Source: Alkaliphilus metalliredigens QYMF | GTDB lineage: Bacteria > Bacillota > Clostridia > Peptostreptococcales > Natronincolaceae | Assembly (NCBI RefSeq): GCF_000016985.1 | Contig: NC_009633.1 | Span: forward strand, 3,515,539-3,579,538 | DNA length: 64,000 nt | Direction: 5' to 3' | Shown: in pieces, positions 62,715 through 64,000 of the stretch | Position numbering within the stretch: the stretch's first letter is position 1 | How the letters are laid out: the number at the start of each line of letters is the position of its first letter | Position numbers and translations under genes: made by a program | The notes under the pieces: generated by a model | Told to the model about the DNA's origin: nothing | Seen by the model: the letters and a program-made list of their open reading frames with translations, nothing else | Database searches by the model: none

Positions 62715-63311
62715 TTAGATAAATCCATTTGTATTTAAATATTGAAGGATTTGATTGGCACATTCATCTACGCTTTTAATATCCGTCTGAACAATGATTT
62801 CAGGACTGACTGGTTTTTCATAGGGAGAATCGATTCCAGTAAAATTCTTTATTTCTCCAGCTCTGGCTTTTTGATAGAGTCCTTTCGGATCTCTTCCTTC
62901 ACAGGCCTCTAGGGAACAATCCACAAATATTTCGATAAATCGATCTCCCAGTAACCCTCTAACATCATTTCTTTCCTTGATAAAGGGAGAGATAAAGGCA
63001 GTAAGCGTGATGATACCAGCATCGACAAAGAGTTTACTTACCTCTGCAATTCTTCTAATATTTTCGATACGGTCCTTTGTGTCGAAGCCCAAGCCCTTGT
63101 TCAAACCGTGCCTTATATTATCACCATCTAGTAAATAGGTGGCTCTACTGGCTTCATATAATTTTTTTTCTACGGCATTGGCTACTGTGGATTTACCCGA
63201 GCCGGATAAACCAGTAAACCACAGTACCGCCCCCTTTTGTTTCAATAAAGCCTCTCGGTCTTCTCTTTTTATATTGGTATCATGCCAAACAATATTGTTG
63301 TTATCACTCAT
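62715..63311 (-). CDS. cysC: Adenylylsulfate kinase
   Basis: A 198-residue APS kinase. The P-loop is [17 protein letters not shown], then [37 protein letters not shown] and TLTAFISPF, all conserved CysC blocks. It phosphorylates APS to PAPS with ATP. The ATG at 63311 follows AGGAGG by 7 bases (the neighbouring one at 63314 by 4). It is 8-11 bases after the transporter gene. Confidence 0.96.
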   Translation of the reverse strand: MSDNNNIVWHDTNIKREDREALLKQKGAVLWFTGLSGSGKSTVANAVEKKLYEASRATYLLDGDNIRHGLNKGLGFDTKDRIENIRRIAEVSKLFVDAGIITLTAFISPFIKERNDVRGLLGDRFIEIFVDCSLEACEGRDPKGLYQKARAGEIKNFTGIDSPYEKPVSPEIIVQTDIKSVDECANQILQYLNTNGFI

Positions 63312-63322
63312 CATTCAACCTC

Positions 63323-64000
63323 CTAATAGATCCCAATTATTCGCCAGTAGGTTAAGGCAAATACTGTAATCACTGCTATGGATAGCATATTTAAAATAAA
63401 CCCTATTTTAAGGCTATCACTGGTTTTGATATACCCCGAAGAAAATGCGATGGCATTAGGTGGTGAACTCATAGGAAACATAAAAGCTAATCCTGAGGGT
63501 ACTGCCACTAAATATACCGCTAAAGTAGAAGGAAGTCCTAAGGCAATTGTTGTTCTGATCACTACTGGAAGTAGGATTACCACAACAGCTGCATTGGAAA
63601 CGCCTTCAGTAAGAAATACACTGATAGAAAAAACCACAAGTATAAGTCCTAAAGTAGAAAAATTCATATTAGAAATATAATGTTGGTTGATATATTCTAA
63701 TAATCCCGTCTCTTCTAAAGCTTTTCCTAGGGCAATGGCACCACCATACATAAAAATTGCACCCCAGTTGATTTCCTTTTTTGCATCTTCCCAATCGATG
63801 ACATTTAATACGAAAAACAGCGCTGCACTAATCAGGGCTACATTAGCAATTCCAAATCTTTTACTCTGAAAAATCCACATATAAATTGTACCCACTAGGA
63901 TCAATAATGCCTTGATCTCTTTTAGCTGAATTTTACTCATTCTTTCCCCAGCTTCCGAAAACAATTCTTTTAAAATTTCCGTATCTCTTGTGGAAGCACT
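63323..64000 (-). CDS. DASS (SLC13-type) sodium/anion transporter, C-terminal fragment
   Basis: The visible 225 residues run off the window edge with no stop, so the gene is cut at its 5' end. Several hydrophobic helices are present with FLTEGVSNAAVVVILLPVVI and LAVYLVAVPSGLAFMFPMSSPPNAIAFSSG. The SNxA and SxPPNA segments are the sodium- and anion-binding hairpin motifs of the divalent anion/sodium symporter family. Adjacent cysC and aprAB make sulfate the likely substrate. Seems to head the operon, or at least precede cysC. Confidence 0.9.
   Translation of the reverse strand, partial: SASTRDTEILKELFSEAGERMSKIQLKEIKALLILVGTIYMWIFQSKRFGIANVALISAALFFVLNVIDWEDAKKEINWGAIFMYGGAIALGKALEETGLLEYINQHYISNMNFSTLGLILVVFSISVFLTEGVSNAAVVVILLPVVIRTTIALGLPSTLAVYLVAVPSGLAFMFPMSSPPNAIAFSSGYIKTSDSLKIGFILNMLSIAVITVFALTYWRIIGIY

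Overview
The window looks like chromosome of a low-GC, endospore-forming clostridium. Spore-surface genes, a Gram-positive type IV pilus operon, a leucine T-box and several sodium-linked transporters point that way. An Alkaliphilus-like anaerobe is my best guess; that is inference, because no rRNA or tRNA gene is present to place it. I saw no complete mobile element, CRISPR array, tRNA or rRNA.

Layout. (1) 1-10456 is a spore-surface or glycan locus: a nucleotide-sugar epimerase (cut by the window edge), a CgeB-like glycosyltransferase, wlbA and wlbB for a diacetamido-uronic acid sugar, two YheC/YheD ATP-grasp proteins, two members of a cysteine-rich small-domain family, GT2 and GT4 glycosyltransferases, a TasA-like protein and one unknown protein. 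A decayed piece of the unknown gene also lies at about 4660-4802. (2) 10512-16487 carries degV and then leuA-leuC-leuD-leuB, controlled by a T-box with a CUC leucine specifier. (3) 16650-30176 is housekeeping and transport: a tocopherol cyclase-like protein, a lipoprotein flavin reductase next to nhaC, yajQ, small hypotheticals, dps, a BCCT transporter and pgl-gnd-zwf (oxidative pentose phosphate pathway). (4) 30580-45290 is a full type IV pilus operon, pilB-pilT-pilC-pilA-three large minor components-pilD-pilM-pilN-pilO, followed by an SLH-domain protein. A leader RNA with an intrinsic terminator precedes pilB. (5) 45646-47973 is a PAS-GGDEF-HD-GYP c-di-GMP enzyme. (6) 48095-55125 is a tightly coupled operon of two acyltransferase-like proteins, three B12-binding radical SAM enzymes and a methyltransferase. 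Its leader looks like a transcription attenuator. It is the best candidate here for an undescribed pathway. (7) 55200-57791 carries an aminotransferase and an rRNA methyltransferase. (8) 57886-64000 is a sulfate activation and reduction operon: DASS transporter-cysC-aprA-aprB-cysD-cysN.

How they fit together. Region 1 appears to make and attach a sugar coat on the spore. Region 4 makes retractile pili, with c-di-GMP as a plausible controller through the neighbouring enzyme and perhaps the pilB leader. Region 8 takes up sulfate, activates it to APS and reduces it with an AprAB-type enzyme in what looks like an assimilatory setting. Function calls rest on motifs and family resemblance read by eye; no database search was run.
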